From contig CAJXVC010000003.1 of the NCBI GenBank assembly GCA_913060975.1, positions 186,001-250,000 of the forward strand: DNA of 64,000 nucleotides. The letters run 5' to 3'. A program made the translations under genes and the position numbers. The notes beneath the pieces are model-generated. The model did not search any database. It was not told the DNA's origin and worked only from the letters and a program-made list of their open reading frames with translations. Shown here in pieces: positions 26,195-34,387 of the stretch (position 1 is its first letter; every line of letters starts with the position of its first letter). Origin of the DNA: an uncultured Gammaproteobacteria bacterium (GTDB lineage: Bacteria > Pseudomonadota > Gammaproteobacteria > Pseudomonadales > Pseudohongiellaceae).

Positions 26195-26530
26195 CTACTT
26201 CTTCGTATTGTCGGAGGCGGGCACACCTGATTCCATTTCGATCAGGCGCGATGCCGTGCGATTGAGATCCATTTCCAGCGTACCATTAGCAATCATAGTG
26301 CTGATTTCACTAACCAGCGCATTGTTAACCGGTGGAATGGAACCCAGCATATTTTCGATCTCCTGCAGTCGTGACACATCCGCAGTGATAGACACCGTAT
26401 CACCAGTTACCGGCTGTTCTGGCTTTTTGGCAGCCTGTTCCGCGCCTTGGCTCGAAAGTTTGGACTGCTTGGTACTAGTGTGACTGGTTAAATTAACAGG
26501 TAATTTGCCAGTGTGAATTTCGTTACTCAT
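26195..26530 (-). CDS. flgM: Anti-sigma-28 factor FlgM
   Basis: About 111 residues. The ATG at 26530 is preferred to 26545 because GGGAG lies 7 bases before it. A disordered S/T/K/Q-rich N-half leads to the FliA-binding region: DTVSITADVSRLQEIENML, then IPPVNNALVSEISTMIANG and a final LIEME helix. FlgM blocks FliA until it is exported through the finished hook. The candidate sigma-28 promoter just upstream would give the feedback expected for flgMN. Confidence 0.93.
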   Translation of the reverse strand: MSNEIHTGKLPVNLTSHTSTKQSKLSSQGAEQAAKKPEQPVTGDTVSITADVSRLQEIENMLGSIPPVNNALVSEISTMIANGTLEMDLNRTASRLIEMESGVPASDNTKK

Positions 26531-26581
26531 TTGATTAACTCCCATGCTGCTTGCAGCGATCTGGTCCAGCTATTGGTTCGA

Positions 26582-26609
26582 CTTACGACCAGTTTTAACA
26601 AAACCTTTA
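26582..26609 (-). promoter_or_regulatory. Candidate sigma-28 promoter for flgM-flgN
   Basis: On the minus strand, TAAAGGTT (26602-26609) matches 7 of 8 bases of the sigma-28 -35. With an 11-base spacer the -10 reads GGTCGTAA, sharing TCGTAA-type sequence and exact spacing with the motC and cheY2 sites. Confidence 0.4.
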
Positions 26610-26625
26610 GTAATTAACAGTAAAA

Positions 26626-27375
26626 TTACATATTGACTTGAACGGTGCTGTCGTCTATGACAGCGGCCTGCACAATTCGTCCTGAATTGCTGTTACGAAC
26701 CGGGATTAACTCACCGGAAGCACCATTTTTCAGGGCTGTACCGGCCATTTTCACCTGAATACCGCGGCCCGATGCCCGAATAACCACTTGTTGCCCCTGT
26801 TTGATCAGTTGTCGTGCTTTTAGAGTGTTCAGGCTCAGGGCAGTACCAGCTGACAAGGCTCGCGATGCTTCCAGGCCAGCTAGTTCATCCATGCTGCGTA
26901 TAGCATTTAACGGCAGATCCTGTAGCGGGACTTGACGTACTTCGATCGAATTTGTGACGAGGGCCTCACCGCGCAAAACGGGTCGCGCTGTGTAGAGGGC
27001 TTCCGCCATGGCTTCGACACTGACCGGGACATACAGGGTCCACGGCTTTTGTCCGTTGCAACGCACGCCAACGGTCAGGCGTGATGCATTGGGTATAGAT
27101 GAAGTAGCAAACGTTTCCAGTGCTTGCTCGCAGCGCTTTAGAGTGAGCCGTGAGTCCATGGCATTGGCTGTAGCCCGGACGTCAGTCAGACCAGTAGTGT
27201 CGATCTGGGCCATGGCGAATCGCTCGGCAACACGCTGGATATCCTCATGCGGATGGTTATCCTGTTGTGCCGCAGCAGGCCCAGCGGCAATGCTTGCCAC
27301 TAGCAGACCAAAACCTGACATTGATGTTGTCAAAAACTTGACCATAATTTTCTCGATGACTGGGTAGATCCCCAT
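26626..27375 (-). CDS. flgA: P-ring assembly chaperone FlgA
   Basis: About 249 residues. Start ATG 27375 has GGAGG 9 bases upstream; ATG 27345 (GAGA site) is an alternative that trims 10 residues. The open frame extends further to 27669 but that part is low-complexity and crosses the promoter. A signal peptide (FGLLVASIAAGPAAA) precedes the SAF-type domain with VRCNGQKPWTLYVPVSVE, RPVLRGEAL and the C-terminal QVVIRASGRGIQVKMAGTAL and GRIVQAAVI. FlgA is periplasmic and helps FlgI form the P-ring. It is divergent from flgB. Confidence 0.93.
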   Translation of the reverse strand: MGIYPVIEKIMVKFLTTSMSGFGLLVASIAAGPAAAQQDNHPHEDIQRVAERFAMAQIDTTGLTDVRATANAMDSRLTLKRCEQALETFATSSIPNASRLTVGVRCNGQKPWTLYVPVSVEAMAEALYTARPVLRGEALVTNSIEVRQVPLQDLPLNAIRSMDELAGLEASRALSAGTALSLNTLKARQLIKQGQQVVIRASGRGIQVKMAGTALKNGASGELIPVRNSNSGRIVQAAVIDDSTVQVNM

Positions 27376-27432
27376 GAAATGCGGCCTCCAGTCGATTAAT
27401 TGCCCGTTAATAAATGCTGTGACAGCAAACGA

Positions 27433-27448
27433 TGCAATCCATATGCCA
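27433..27448 (-). promoter_or_regulatory. Sigma-54 promoter for flgA
   Basis: Minus-strand TGGCATATGGATTGCA matches the consensus fully with GG-N10-GC spacing. Expected start of transcription is near 27422, about 47 bases before flgA. It supports a start at 27375 or 27345 and excludes the longer frame. Confidence 0.75.
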
Positions 27449-27497
27449 CTCTTTCCTGATGGCAGCAGATAAATAAAAAAAACCAATCGCAGATGTG

Positions 27498-27528
27498 GCA
27501 AAAAAAAATCACACGGATTTTTTTTTGC
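27498..27528. repeat. AT-rich inverted repeat between flgA and flgB promoters
   Basis: A 13-base perfect inverted repeat with a 5-base loop: GCAAAAAAAAATC, ACACG, GATTTTTTTTTGC. It places A9 and T9 tracts back to back between the two divergent sigma-54 promoters. Either a bend or factor-binding site, or a weak transcript barrier. Confidence 0.55.
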
Positions 27529-27582
27529 GAAATGGCTCAAGTGTTTTTCCTTTGTTGTCGTAGTAAAAAACCGTAAGCCACA

Positions 27583-27613
27583 AAAGCGGCAAAAAGCGGC
27601 AAGGTTTGCCGCT
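27583..27613 (-). terminator. Terminator-like hairpin (minus strand) in the flgA-flgB gap
   Basis: On the minus strand, AGCGGCAA-ACC-TTGCCGCT forms a perfect 8-bp stem and is followed by TTTT. The AGCGGC half is repeated directly next to it (27585-27600). No annotated minus-strand gene lies upstream within the gap, so it would end either an unrecognised short transcript or act as a DNA site instead. Confidence 0.4.
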
Positions 27614-27698
27614 CGCACTGACCAGCCATTGCCGGTTAGCCGCCCGATTCCCCCTCTCTGATTCTCCAACCTATTGAAAAATCGCTAAAACTTCGCTT

Positions 27699-27714
27699 TG
27701 GCATGGGCGTTGCA
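27699..27714 (+). promoter_or_regulatory. Sigma-54 promoter for flgB operon
   Basis: TGGCATGGGCGTTGCA matches TGGCAY-N5-TTGCW exactly with 10 bases between GG and GC. It lies 52 bases before the flgB start at 27766 and would drive the flgBCDE rod-hook genes. Confidence 0.8.
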
Positions 27715-27765
27715 ATTGAGCTGTGCAAGAAAAGAATCACAGCGACAATCGCAAGAGGCTCAACC

Positions 27766-28158
27766 ATGAATTGGATCGACAAAGCGTTAGGGATGCACCC
27801 ACAAGCGCTCTCATTCCGTTCACAACGTTCAAGTGTGCTGGCAGCTAATATCGCCAACGCTGATACACCTGGTTTCAAAGCACAGGACTATGACTTTAAA
27901 ACGGCATTGACTGGTGCCAGTGGCGGCAACGTAAAAATGCTGACTACCCAGTCTGGCCATAGCTCAGGCCTGCGTGATGATTCATTTGGCGGCCTGATGT
28001 ATCGCCTGCCCACCAAGCCGATCAGCAATGGCAACACGGTGGAACCGGAAGTAGAGCAGGCACAGTTTTCGCAAAACGCCGTGCAGTATCAAGCCACAGT
28101 ACAATTTCTGGATGGCGCGATTTCGGGTTTACGCCTGGCAATTAGAGGACAACGTTAA
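27766..28158 (+). CDS. flgB: Flagellar proximal rod protein FlgB
   Basis: About 130 residues from ATG 27766 (MNWIDKALGMHPQALSF), with AGAGG 7 bases upstream. An earlier in-frame ATG at 27703 lies inside the sigma-54 promoter and is not the start. The N-terminal rod motif ANIANADTPGFKAQD and the C-terminal helix are typical. FlgB is part of the proximal rod above the MS-ring and FliE. Its stop shares one base with flgC (TAATG). Confidence 0.96.
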   Translation: MNWIDKALGMHPQALSFRSQRSSVLAANIANADTPGFKAQDYDFKTALTGASGGNVKMLTTQSGHSSGLRDDSFGGLMYRLPTKPISNGNTVEPEVEQAQFSQNAVQYQATVQFLDGAISGLRLAIRGQR

Positions 28159-28601
28159 TGGGTATTACAGACACTTTTGGAATTACTGGTTCGGCATTGA
28201 GCGCGCAAAGCGTTCATATCGACATGATCGCCCGCAACATGGCCAATGCCCAGGTGGTAAGTGGTTCTGCGCAAGGTGCGTATCGCGCACAGCGACCTGA
28301 GTTCTCCGCCATTCTCAACTCCCAGTTTGGCCAAGGTATGGCTAACAACAGCATTTTTAACGGCAAGCAGACTGATGGCGTGATGGTTAGCGCCTTCAAT
28401 GAGAGCCAGGCGCCAATTGAGCGCCAGCGCATGCCAGAAAGCCCAATGGCTGACGCCGATGGTTTTGTCTATCTCTCCAACGTCAACATGGTTGAAGAGA
28501 TGGCATTCATGATGGAGGCCTCGCGCAGCTATCAGTCCAATGTTGAGGTGATGAACACAGCCAAACAACTCATGCTCAGTACGTTGAGCATCGGCAAATA
28601 A
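28158..28601 (+). CDS. flgC: Flagellar proximal rod protein FlgC
   Basis: 147 residues. ITGSALSAQSVHIDMIARNMANAQ is the N-terminal rod helix (residues about 9-32) and the C-terminus NVNMVEEMAFMMEASRSYQSN is the standard rod/hook closing helix. FlgC extends the rod from FlgB and FliE. It shares one base with flgB and is 41 bases before flgD. Confidence 0.97.
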   Translation: MGITDTFGITGSALSAQSVHIDMIARNMANAQVVSGSAQGAYRAQRPEFSAILNSQFGQGMANNSIFNGKQTDGVMVSAFNESQAPIERQRMPESPMADADGFVYLSNVNMVEEMAFMMEASRSYQSNVEVMNTAKQLMLSTLSIGK

Positions 28602-28642
28602 ATTAGTGCGACTGTGTCTATAAAGGGCAGCGAGGAAATAAC

Positions 28643-29305
28643 ATGAATACGATCGAACAAGTCTTTGGCTCAACCGCCGCAACCAATGCCAGCAACAAGT
28701 CGCGCGAGGAATTGGGGCAGGAAGACTTTATGAAATTGATGGTTGCGCAACTGAAGAATCAGGACCCGAGCAATCCGGCGGATAACACAGAGTTTTTGGG
28801 CCAGATTGCACAGTTCAGTATGGTTTCAGGCATCGATGATCTGGGCCTGTCTTTTGATAGCGTAGCGAGCAATCTTTACGCCACCCAGGCTATGCAGGCA
28901 TCACAGCTGGTTGGCAAGAATGTTCTGGTAGACACCGAAACTGCCAGCCTTGTCGAAGGCGGCAAAATCGAAGGCGCAATTTATACCGAATCCCCCGTAG
29001 CCAATGCTCGCCTGATTATTCAGGACCTGAATGGTACGCAAGTGAGTTATCAGGATATTGGCTCGCTGCAAGAAGGCGGTGCCCAGTTTAGTTGGGATGG
29101 TTTGCTCGAAGATGGATCAGCAGCCAACCCCGGACAATATGTCGTTAGCGCAGAAGGGTTGGTAAATGGCGAGCTGGTAGCTCTGCCGGTGCAACATTTC
29201 AGCAAGGTCGAAAGTGTGTCTGTCGACCGCAATAACAGCAATGTTCAACTTCGCCTGCAAAGCGGCAATAACGTCAGCATCTCGCAGGTCAGCGAATTTA
29301 AGTAA
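28643..29305 (+). CDS. flgD: Hook capping protein FlgD
   Basis: 220 residues. The N-terminal export region has the FlgD signature LGQEDFMKLMVAQLKNQDP, and TEFLGQIAQFSMVSGIDDL follows. The C-half has a FlgD Ig-like/tudor-type fold (SWDGLLEDGSAANPGQYVV). FlgD caps the growing hook and is replaced when FlgE polymerisation ends. Confidence 0.97.
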   Translation: MNTIEQVFGSTAATNASNKSREELGQEDFMKLMVAQLKNQDPSNPADNTEFLGQIAQFSMVSGIDDLGLSFDSVASNLYATQAMQASQLVGKNVLVDTETASLVEGGKIEGAIYTESPVANARLIIQDLNGTQVSYQDIGSLQEGGAQFSWDGLLEDGSAANPGQYVVSAEGLVNGELVALPVQHFSKVESVSVDRNNSNVQLRLQSGNNVSISQVSEFK

Positions 29306-29332
29306 TTAGCATTTCTCACTCAGGAGTGAACC

Positions 29333-30601
29333 ATGTCATTTGAAACAGCAGTCTCAGGAATCAAGGCTTCAGCCACCAATCTCGGCATTATCGGCAACAA
29401 TATCGCTAATGCTGGTACAACCGGTTTTAAATCGTCCCGTGGTGAATTCACGGATGTGTTCTCCAGCAGCTTGCTTGGCGCCTCTGGCAATGCGGTCGGC
29501 CGTGGTGTTGCCGTCAACGGGGTCAAACAGTCTTTCACGCAAGGCAATATCACGTTCACCGATAACGTTCTCGACATGGCCATAAATGGCAGTGGTTTTT
29601 TTGTCTTGAATGATGCGGGTACCAATGTCTATAGCCGCGCAGGTAGTTTCCAGGTAGACCGTTCCGGTACTGTGGTGAACTCGGCTGGTCATGAGTTAAT
29701 GACTTTTAATACCACAGAAACGGGTTCGCCTACTGGTGGTATGTCGCCATTGAAGATAGATACCTCGCTGATTCAGCCTGAAGCGACGACTGCTGTTGAT
29801 ATGTCAGCCAATCTTGACTCGCGGGCATTGCCACCATCGGTCGCCTGGCCTGCAGCGGGTTTTGATGCCTTTGGTTCCCCAGCGACAGCGCCTGATCCAG
29901 ACATGTTCAACTCATCTACGTCCGTTACCATCTATGACAGCCTAGGTAACTCCCATACACAAAGCTTGTACTTCGTTAAGACAGCCACTGAAAATGAGTG
30001 GGAAGTGCATTCTTTGATCGATGGTGTGACACAAGGTTCTGCTAGCACGCTGACTTTTGATTCAACTGGTCAGATACCAACCGCTGATTTACCGCTGGAA
30101 GTTGATATTTCCGGTTGGACGCCGCTGGATTCAGCCGGCAACACTAATGGTGCAGCAGCACAGGATTTTACCCTGGACCTTTCAACGCTGACTCAGTTCG
30201 GCAATGAATTTAGCGTATCAGCAATCGACCAGGATGGATTCACAACTGGTCAGCTGCGTGGTGTTGAAGTCGGTGACGGCGGTGTTGTCTTCGCACGTTT
30301 CACCAACGGTCAATCACGTGCTCTGGGTCAGGTCGCTCTGGCTGATTTCTCCAACACAGCAGGCTTACAACCATTAGGCGGCAGTATTTGGGCCGAAACT
30401 TTCACCTCCGGTCAACCTGCTTTGAGCGTCCCGGGTACAGGTGGAGTGGGTAGCGTGCAATCTGGTGCCCTGGAAGATTCTAATGTGGAAGTCACTCAGG
30501 AGTTGGTTGACATGATTGTTGCCCAGCGCAACTTCCAGGCCAATGCCAAAGTTATTCAGACCGAAGACACCATCACGCAAGCTGTGATTAATCTTCGCTA
30601 A
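29333..30601 (+). CDS. flgE: Flagellar hook protein FlgE
   Basis: 422 residues. N-terminal MSFETAVSGIKASATNLGIIG and NNIANAGTTGFKSSRGEF, and C-terminal ALEDSNVEVTQELVDMIVAQ then RNFQANAKVIQTEDTITQA, are classical hook ends that form the helical D0 core. The middle contains the FlgE D2 strands (VTIYDSLGNSHTQSLYFVKT). A strong CAGGAG site lies 6 bases before ATG. FlgE polymerises about 120 subunits; length is set by FliK. Confidence 0.98.
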   Translation: MSFETAVSGIKASATNLGIIGNNIANAGTTGFKSSRGEFTDVFSSSLLGASGNAVGRGVAVNGVKQSFTQGNITFTDNVLDMAINGSGFFVLNDAGTNVYSRAGSFQVDRSGTVVNSAGHELMTFNTTETGSPTGGMSPLKIDTSLIQPEATTAVDMSANLDSRALPPSVAWPAAGFDAFGSPATAPDPDMFNSSTSVTIYDSLGNSHTQSLYFVKTATENEWEVHSLIDGVTQGSASTLTFDSTGQIPTADLPLEVDISGWTPLDSAGNTNGAAAQDFTLDLSTLTQFGNEFSVSAIDQDGFTTGQLRGVEVGDGGVVFARFTNGQSRALGQVALADFSNTAGLQPLGGSIWAETFTSGQPALSVPGTGGVGSVQSGALEDSNVEVTQELVDMIVAQRNFQANAKVIQTEDTITQAVINLR

Positions 30602-30635
30602 GTATTAGTCAGAAAAAGTTAATCAGGGAATAATC

Positions 30636-31346
30636 ATGAGTCAGTTGTATCTCTCCGCCGTCGCGAACGCCCGCCAGATCATGCAGGCGCAAGCGGTCAA
30701 TGCCAACAACCTGGCTAATGCCAGTACCGATGGTTTCCGAGCTGAGATTGCTTACATCAGTGATGCACAAAACGGCGGTCAGGCACTAAGTTCGCCTGAC
30801 CTGTCCGAAGGTGTGATCCGTACTACCGGCCGCAATCTCGATGTGGCAGTCAACGGTAGAGGCTGGATTGCCGTGCAGGCACCCGATGGTACTGAAGCTT
30901 ATTCCCGACGTGGTGACTTGCATGTCGATCCGCTTGGACAAATGGTCGACGGCCTGGGTCGTCAGATCATGGGTAATCAGGGGCCGATCGCGATTCCTCC
31001 CTTTTCCAATATAGAGATTGCCAACGACGGTACGATCTCTATTCAGCCGCTGGGCCAGCCAGCCAATACCATGGCGGTCTTGGACCGAATTAAACTGGTG
31101 GACTTGCCAGACGAAAATACGTTGCGTGGTGAAGACGGACTGATGCGACTGCCCGATAACAACATTGCCGACGCAAGCGCGGCGGTACAAGTCACTTCCC
31201 GTAGTTTGGAAGGCAGCAACGTCAACACTGTCGGCGAGATGGTCAAAATGATCGAGCTGGCGCGTCGCTTCGAGGGCCAGGTGAAGCTGATGCGTTCAGC
31301 ACAGGAAAATCACGCTGCCCTGAACAAAATCATGGGTATGAATTAA
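30636..31346 (+). CDS. flgF: Flagellar proximal rod protein FlgF
   Basis: 236 residues. It opens with LYLSAVANARQIMQAQAVNANN and NLANASTDGFRAEIAY, and ends VNTVGEMVKMIELARRFEGQ. The length and the ARQIMQAQ opening separate it from FlgG. It is in the operon 34 bases after flgE. Confidence 0.97.
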   Translation: MSQLYLSAVANARQIMQAQAVNANNLANASTDGFRAEIAYISDAQNGGQALSSPDLSEGVIRTTGRNLDVAVNGRGWIAVQAPDGTEAYSRRGDLHVDPLGQMVDGLGRQIMGNQGPIAIPPFSNIEIANDGTISIQPLGQPANTMAVLDRIKLVDLPDENTLRGEDGLMRLPDNNIADASAAVQVTSRSLEGSNVNTVGEMVKMIELARRFEGQVKLMRSAQENHAALNKIMGMN

Positions 31347-31378
31347 GAATTTAACTTGAAGAATTCAGGAGCTAAATC

Positions 31379-32164
31379 ATGACACAGGCACTTTGGATCG
31401 CAAAAACCGGTCTTGATGCTCAGCAAACCAAGATGTCGGTTATATCCAACAATCTGGCCAATGCGAGCACGTCCGGTTACAAGCGAAGCCGCGCAATTTT
31501 TGAAGATTTGCTGTACCAGAATCAACGTCAACCTGGCGCGCAGTCTTCCCAGGATACAACGTATTCAACCGGATTGATGTTGGGTACTGGGGTGCGCACA
31601 GTCGCTACCGAGAAACTGTTCTCGCAGGGCGCTGCCGCACAGACTGATAATCCACTCGATGTCTCGATCGAAGGTAAGGGCTTTTTGCAGGTTTTGATGC
31701 CTGATGGCTCATTAGGCTATACCCGCGATGGTTCGCTGCAAGTTGACTCACAGGGCCAGTTGGTTACCGCGAACGGCAATCCAATCCAGCCCGCCGTGAA
31801 TCTACCTCTTGATGCCCAATCTGTGACGATCGGCATCGATGGAACGATTTCGGTCAGTTTGCAAGGCATCGCCCAGACTTCGCAGGTCGGCACAATTCAG
31901 TTGGCTGACTTTATGAATTCGGCGGGCCTGCAGCCAGTAGGTAGCAACCTCTTTGTGGAATCTACTTCCAGTGGTGCGCCGCAAGTAGGTACGCCTGGCA
32001 TCAATGGTTTGGGTAGTCTCCGCCAGGGTTATATCGAAGGTTCCAACGTCAATGTTGTTGAAGAGCTCGTCAGCATGATCGAAACCCAGCGTGCTTATGA
32101 AATGAATAGCCGGGCTATTTCCACTGCAGACCAAATGCTGCAATACGTCAGCAACAACCTTTAA
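31379..32164 (+). CDS. flgG: Flagellar distal rod protein FlgG
   Basis: 261 residues, the standard FlgG size. Features: [64 protein letters not shown], and [20 protein letters not shown] near the end. FlgG forms the distal rod passing through the P- and L-rings, whose genes flgH and flgI follow. Confidence 0.98.
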   Translation: MTQALWIAKTGLDAQQTKMSVISNNLANASTSGYKRSRAIFEDLLYQNQRQPGAQSSQDTTYSTGLMLGTGVRTVATEKLFSQGAAAQTDNPLDVSIEGKGFLQVLMPDGSLGYTRDGSLQVDSQGQLVTANGNPIQPAVNLPLDAQSVTIGIDGTISVSLQGIAQTSQVGTIQLADFMNSAGLQPVGSNLFVESTSSGAPQVGTPGINGLGSLRQGYIEGSNVNVVEELVSMIETQRAYEMNSRAISTADQMLQYVSNNL

Positions 32165-32175
32165 AGGCTAAAGTC

Positions 32176-32853
32176 ATGATCAAATTGTTTTCCCAGACGA
32201 AATTCATATTGTTGATTCCCGGTATGGCCTTGTTGGCTGCCTGTGCGTCTGCGCCACAACAAGCGGTAGAAATGGGCACGCCCAGCTACCAACGCCTGCA
32301 ATTTCCGGTGGCGCACTTTGAAGATGGCGCAATCTATGAGGCAGGAACAGAATTGGTTCTCTATGAGGATTACAAAGCGCGCCGCGTTGGCGACATCCTG
32401 ACAGTTTTTCTGGTTGAAGAAACATCCGGTCAAAATAGTTTTGACAACAATATCAACCAATCAACAGACATGAGCATTGGTACGCCGACATTCGGTGGGA
32501 CGGCGCGGCCAAATTTTGGCGTGGAGCTGGGATCAGAGAACAGCTTTGTCGGTCAGAGTGGCACTAGCCAGAGCAATAGTCTCAACGGCAGCATCACAGT
32601 CACCGTGCACGGCATCATGCCGAATGGCAATTTGATTGTCGAAGGTGAGAAGTGGGTCAACATCAACCAGGCGCATGAATACGTAAAACTGCAAGGCGTA
32701 GTGCGTCCTCGGGATATTGGCGCCTATAACACGATTTACTCCACGCAAGTAGCAGATGCGCGTATTTCCTATGGTGGTCGCGGCACTAACGCACAGTCCA
32801 ATTCGCCAGGCTGGGCAGCCCGTATATTACTCAACCCGATTTGGCCGTTCTAA
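32176..32853 (+). CDS. flgH: Outer-membrane L-ring lipoprotein FlgH
   Basis: 225 residues. A type II signal with lipobox LLAAC puts the lipid-modified Cys at residue 23. The mature protein has the L-ring signature: RVGDILTVFLVEETSGQN, NGSITVTVHGIMPNGNLIVEGEK and RPRDIGAYNTIYSTQVADARI (about residues 75-205). FlgH forms the outer-membrane bushing. It is 11 bases after flgG. Confidence 0.98.
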   Translation: MIKLFSQTKFILLIPGMALLAACASAPQQAVEMGTPSYQRLQFPVAHFEDGAIYEAGTELVLYEDYKARRVGDILTVFLVEETSGQNSFDNNINQSTDMSIGTPTFGGTARPNFGVELGSENSFVGQSGTSQSNSLNGSITVTVHGIMPNGNLIVEGEKWVNINQAHEYVKLQGVVRPRDIGAYNTIYSTQVADARISYGGRGTNAQSNSPGWAARILLNPIWPF

Positions 32854-32865
32854 ACACAGGATACT

Positions 32866-33984
32866 TTGATGATAATTTCCCGGATTTCCATAGCTGCACT
32901 TTGTACGCTCTCATTGCTTTTTTTGAGCGAGGCTCAGGCCGACCGGATCAAGGATCTGGCTGCTATTGATGGTGTGCGCTCCAATCAGCTGATTGGCTAT
33001 GGTCTCGTGGTTGGATTACCTGGTACCGGTGACCAGACTAGCCAAACCCAATTTACCGTACAGAGCCTGAAGACTACGTTGTCGCAGTTGGGTGTGGTTA
33101 TTCCCGAGAATATCAACCCACAGCTGAAAAACGTGGCGGCGGTACTGGTGCACGCTGAGTTGCCAGCGTTTGTGAAGTCTGGGCAAACCATCGATGTGAC
33201 CGTCTCCTCGGTAGGCAACGCGGTTAGTTTACGAGGCGGCTCACTGTTGATGACGCCAATGAAAGGTGCTGACGGCAATGTCTACGCGTTGGCGCAGGGT
33301 AACCTCGTTGTCGGTGGCTTTGGCGCTCAGGGCGCTGATGGTTCATCCGTCACAGTTAATATCCCAAGCAGTGGTCGTATTCCCAACGGGGCAATTGTCG
33401 AACGGGAAGTTCTGAGTCCTTTTACCAATGGTGATACCAATCTGACGTTGAATCTGAATCAATCGGATTTCACGACAGCCAATAACCTGGTCAAGACTGT
33501 GAATGAATTTTTTGGCCCGGATACAGCTGTGGCTATTGATAGCTCTTCAGTACGCGTGCGCGGTCCGGTGGATATCACTCAAAAAGTAGCCTTCGTATCA
33601 GTCCTGGAGAATCTGGAGATCGAGCACGGCAGGGCGGCTGCGAAAGTCATTATCAACTCACGTACCGGAACCGTAGTGATCGGTTCAGAAGTACGCGTTG
33701 ACGAGGCAGCAGTTTCCCACGGTAGTTTGATTGTTACCATCGATGAAGATACGGCGGTCAGTCAGCCTGGGCCTTTTGCTCAGGGTGAAACAACGGCTGT
33801 ACCGAGTTCTGGAGTGAATATCGATGAAGAAGATAACCGTATGTTCCTTTTTGCGCCAGGCGTCACATTGGATGAGCTGGTGCGTGCCGTAAACGAAGTT
33901 GGCGCAGCGCCCAGTGACCTGGTGGCTATTCTTGAAGCGCTCCAGCAAGTCGGCGCTTTGCGGGCTCAATTGGTTGTAATCTGA
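32866..33984 (+). CDS. flgI: Periplasmic P-ring protein FlgI
   Basis: 372 residues with a signal peptide ([13 protein letters not shown]). Family motifs: [55 protein letters not shown] and the C-terminal [20 protein letters not shown] (short runs of the conserved surface). It forms the P-ring in the peptidoglycan layer, assembled with FlgA help. After it comes a 62-base gap. Confidence 0.98.
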   Translation: MMIISRISIAALCTLSLLFLSEAQADRIKDLAAIDGVRSNQLIGYGLVVGLPGTGDQTSQTQFTVQSLKTTLSQLGVVIPENINPQLKNVAAVLVHAELPAFVKSGQTIDVTVSSVGNAVSLRGGSLLMTPMKGADGNVYALAQGNLVVGGFGAQGADGSSVTVNIPSSGRIPNGAIVEREVLSPFTNGDTNLTLNLNQSDFTTANNLVKTVNEFFGPDTAVAIDSSSVRVRGPVDITQKVAFVSVLENLEIEHGRAAAKVIINSRTGTVVIGSEVRVDEAAVSHGSLIVTIDEDTAVSQPGPFAQGETTAVPSSGVNIDEEDNRMFLFAPGVTLDELVRAVNEVGAAPSDLVAILEALQQVGALRAQLVVI

Positions 33985-34046
33985 ATAGTTGGTTTTAGCC
34001 AGATTTTAATTAATATCGAACGACCGACTTTAAAGTTGGAGGAAAA

Positions 34047-34385
34047 ATGGATTCAAATGTAGCGGGTGTCTATAGCGACTTTTCCGGACTGGCAAACCTG
34101 AAGCGTCAGGCATCGTCTGATCCCAAGGAAGCAGCGCGCCAGGTCGCACAGCAATTCGAATCTATCTTCGTGGGCATGATGGTGCAGTCGATGCGCGATG
34201 CTGTGCCCAAAGACAGTTTATTTGGCTCTGATCAGATGGAAGCTTACCAGGATATGTTCGACAAGCAGTTGGCGCTTGATTTGGCTAACGGCGGTGGTCT
34301 TGGGCTGGCGGATGTTATTGAGCGTCAGATTACACAGGGCGCTGCTTACAAACTTGAAGATGTAGTTGACGAGGCGGGTAGCTAA
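34047..34385 (+). CDS. flgJ: Rod-capping protein FlgJ, single-domain form
   Basis: 112 residues. Only the N-terminal rod-cap domain is present: ARQVAQQFESIFVGMMVQSMR, DSLFGSDQMEAYQDMFDKQL and LGLADVIERQI. The C-terminal glucosaminidase/muramidase domain of the ~310-residue FlgJ of enteric and Pseudomonas species is absent, and the next gene flgK starts 3 bases after the stop, so nothing is lost to a frameshift. Another lytic enzyme must open the wall for the rod. SD is TTGGAGG 7 bases upstream. Confidence 0.93.
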   Translation: MDSNVAGVYSDFSGLANLKRQASSDPKEAARQVAQQFESIFVGMMVQSMRDAVPKDSLFGSDQMEAYQDMFDKQLALDLANGGGLGLADVIERQITQGAAYKLEDVVDEAGS

Positions 34386-34387
34386 CC

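Noticed and set aside
27376-27669. In-frame extension of flgA to 27669
   Set aside because: It would cross the sigma-54 promoter and A/T dyad, has no signal-peptide logic, and strong start sites exist at 27375 and 27345.
27703-27765. Upstream ATG for flgB at 27703
   Set aside because: It lies inside the -24/-12 element. FlgB proteins start at the MNWIDKALG position.
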